Assembly (NCBI GenBank): GCA_034429745.1
Contig: DAOUFY010000015.1
Location: 1 to 5,672 of the forward strand
Origin: JBAXBF01 sp034429745
Lineage (GTDB): Bacteria > Chloroflexota > Anaerolineae > Anaerolineales > DRKV01
Direction: 5' to 3'
DNA: 5,672 nt
Of the stretch, positions 4,936 to 5,672 are shown one piece after another. How positions within the stretch are numbered: position 1 is the stretch's first letter; every line of letters begins with the position of its first letter. The translations under genes were made by a program, and so were the position numbers. The notes under the pieces are model-generated. The model did not search any database and was not told the origin of the DNA. It worked only from the letters and a program-made list of their open reading frames with translations.

Positions 4936-5672
4936 ATGTTCACTCGTTGGAAAATAAGCACCAAAATACTTTTTGGGTATGTGATGGCTTTGATCTTTCT
5001 ACTGATCGTTGGCATTATCAGTTTGGTTCAACTAAATCAAATCAATCAGATTGTTAAGGAATTGACCACTAAAACCGCAGAAGACTACCAGACAGCCAAC
5101 GATATTGTTTCCGGGATTTACGCCGCCCGCCTATACGTCAACCGTTTTATGCGAACAGCTTCCGAACAGGATTACAACGAATATCAAACGAGAATAGAAA
5201 AGCTAGATAAGGCAATCGCCACAGCAGAGAAATCATTTAATCAAACAGAACAAGCCAAGCGCGTAACTGAACTTAAACAAGACTTCCTCACTTACAAAAC
5301 CGATTTTGAAGAAGTGGTGAACCTCATTCGAGAGCGCAACAATATTGTAAAGAATACATTGGATGTCAACGGGAAAATAATTGATGAACGAATAAAAAGT
5401 CTGCAAGAATCATTTCGAACAACCTCTAATGAAGAAGCCTTCACTGGACTGATCACTTTTGCTAACAGCATTCAGCATGCGCGTCTGCAAATTTTCAAGT
5501 TTCTTCAAGAAGGTGATCCTGATATTTTTAAAACTTATGAAGCAGATATCGAAGAGGCAAACGCCTCAATTCAAACCATTAGACGCCACATTTCTGACTC
5601 CACCAGTGGGCAAACGGTGGACGAACTGCTCGCTGCCCTTAAAGCTTACCATGAAGGAGCGCAAACTATTCA
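4936..5672 (+). CDS. Methyl-accepting chemotaxis-type receptor, N-terminal sensor part (runs off window)
   Basis: The first 245 codons are present with no stop before the window edge. Residues 1-11 are a basic cytoplasmic lead, about 12-31 form a transmembrane helix (ILFGYVMALIFLLIVGIISL), and the rest is a charged, glycine- and proline-poor all-helical extracytoplasmic region. The opening MFTRWKISTKILFGYVMALIFLL is typical of methyl-accepting chemotaxis proteins. The sensor looks like a helical-bundle domain of the HBM (McpS-like) or 4HB-MCP/CHASE3 type. It contains two copies of one pattern 118 residues apart without gaps: A64-R65-L66 ... F71 ... Y83 ... I94-x-T96 ... Y120 matches A182-R183-L184 ... 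F189 ... Y201 ... I212-x-T214 ... Y238. The expected second membrane helix, HAMP and signalling domains lie outside, so a HAMP histidine kinase or diguanylate cyclase with the same sensor cannot be excluded. Such receptors detect small molecules, often organic acids; the ligand here is unknown. Confidence 0.78.
   Translation, partial: MFTRWKISTKILFGYVMALIFLLIVGIISLVQLNQINQIVKELTTKTAEDYQTANDIVSGIYAARLYVNRFMRTASEQDYNEYQTRIEKLDKAIATAEKSFNQTEQAKRVTELKQDFLTYKTDFEEVVNLIRERNNIVKNTLDVNGKIIDERIKSLQESFRTTSNEEAFTGLITFANSIQHARLQIFKFLQEGDPDIFKTYEADIEEANASIQTIRRHISDSTSGQTVDELLAALKAYHEGAQTI

Overview
The window is bacterial DNA from an organism I cannot place from the sequence. The genes have moderate GC content and the intergenic DNA is clearly AT-rich. 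A chemoreceptor gene, an OleA/OleD pair and a probable MtaA/CmuA-type UroD relative would suit a motile, possibly anaerobic, Gram-negative-type bacterium from environmental samples. That is inference only.

Layout. Positions 1-3625 hold a tight minus-strand gene string, transcribed right to left: oleA (3625-2606), oleD (2593-1598), a 14-helix DHA2-type MFS exporter (1587-100), and the first 34 codons of a uroporphyrinogen-decarboxylase-family protein (103-1, cut by the window edge). Gaps are 12 and 10 nt, and the last junction is a 4-nt ATGA overlap, so this reads as one operon. Positions 3626-3985 are a gene-free, AT-rich control region. It holds a good sigma70-type minus-strand promoter (3815-3787) flanked by two near-identical 15-bp palindromes (3661-3675 and 3872-3886) that look like operators for one dimeric repressor, plus two other inverted repeats and a weak terminator for the gene upstream. 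Positions 3986-4789 (minus) encode a nitrilase-superfamily amidohydrolase of the omega-amidase type. A 146-nt divergent promoter region follows. At 4936-5672 (plus, open at the edge) is the N-terminal part of a probable methyl-accepting chemotaxis protein with an internally duplicated helical sensor.

How the genes work together. OleA condenses two fatty acyl-CoAs head to head into a beta-keto acid, and OleD reduces it to a 2-alkyl-3-hydroxyalkanoic acid. The canonical pathway then needs OleC (beta-lactone synthetase) and OleB (beta-lactone decarboxylase) to give a long-chain olefin. Neither is visible here: their place is taken by an exporter and a UroD-family gene. Either oleB/oleC lie beyond the window or elsewhere, or this is a variant pathway whose product is a ketone, a hydroxy acid or a modified derivative that may be exported. 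The nitrilase and chemoreceptor look like unrelated neighbours.
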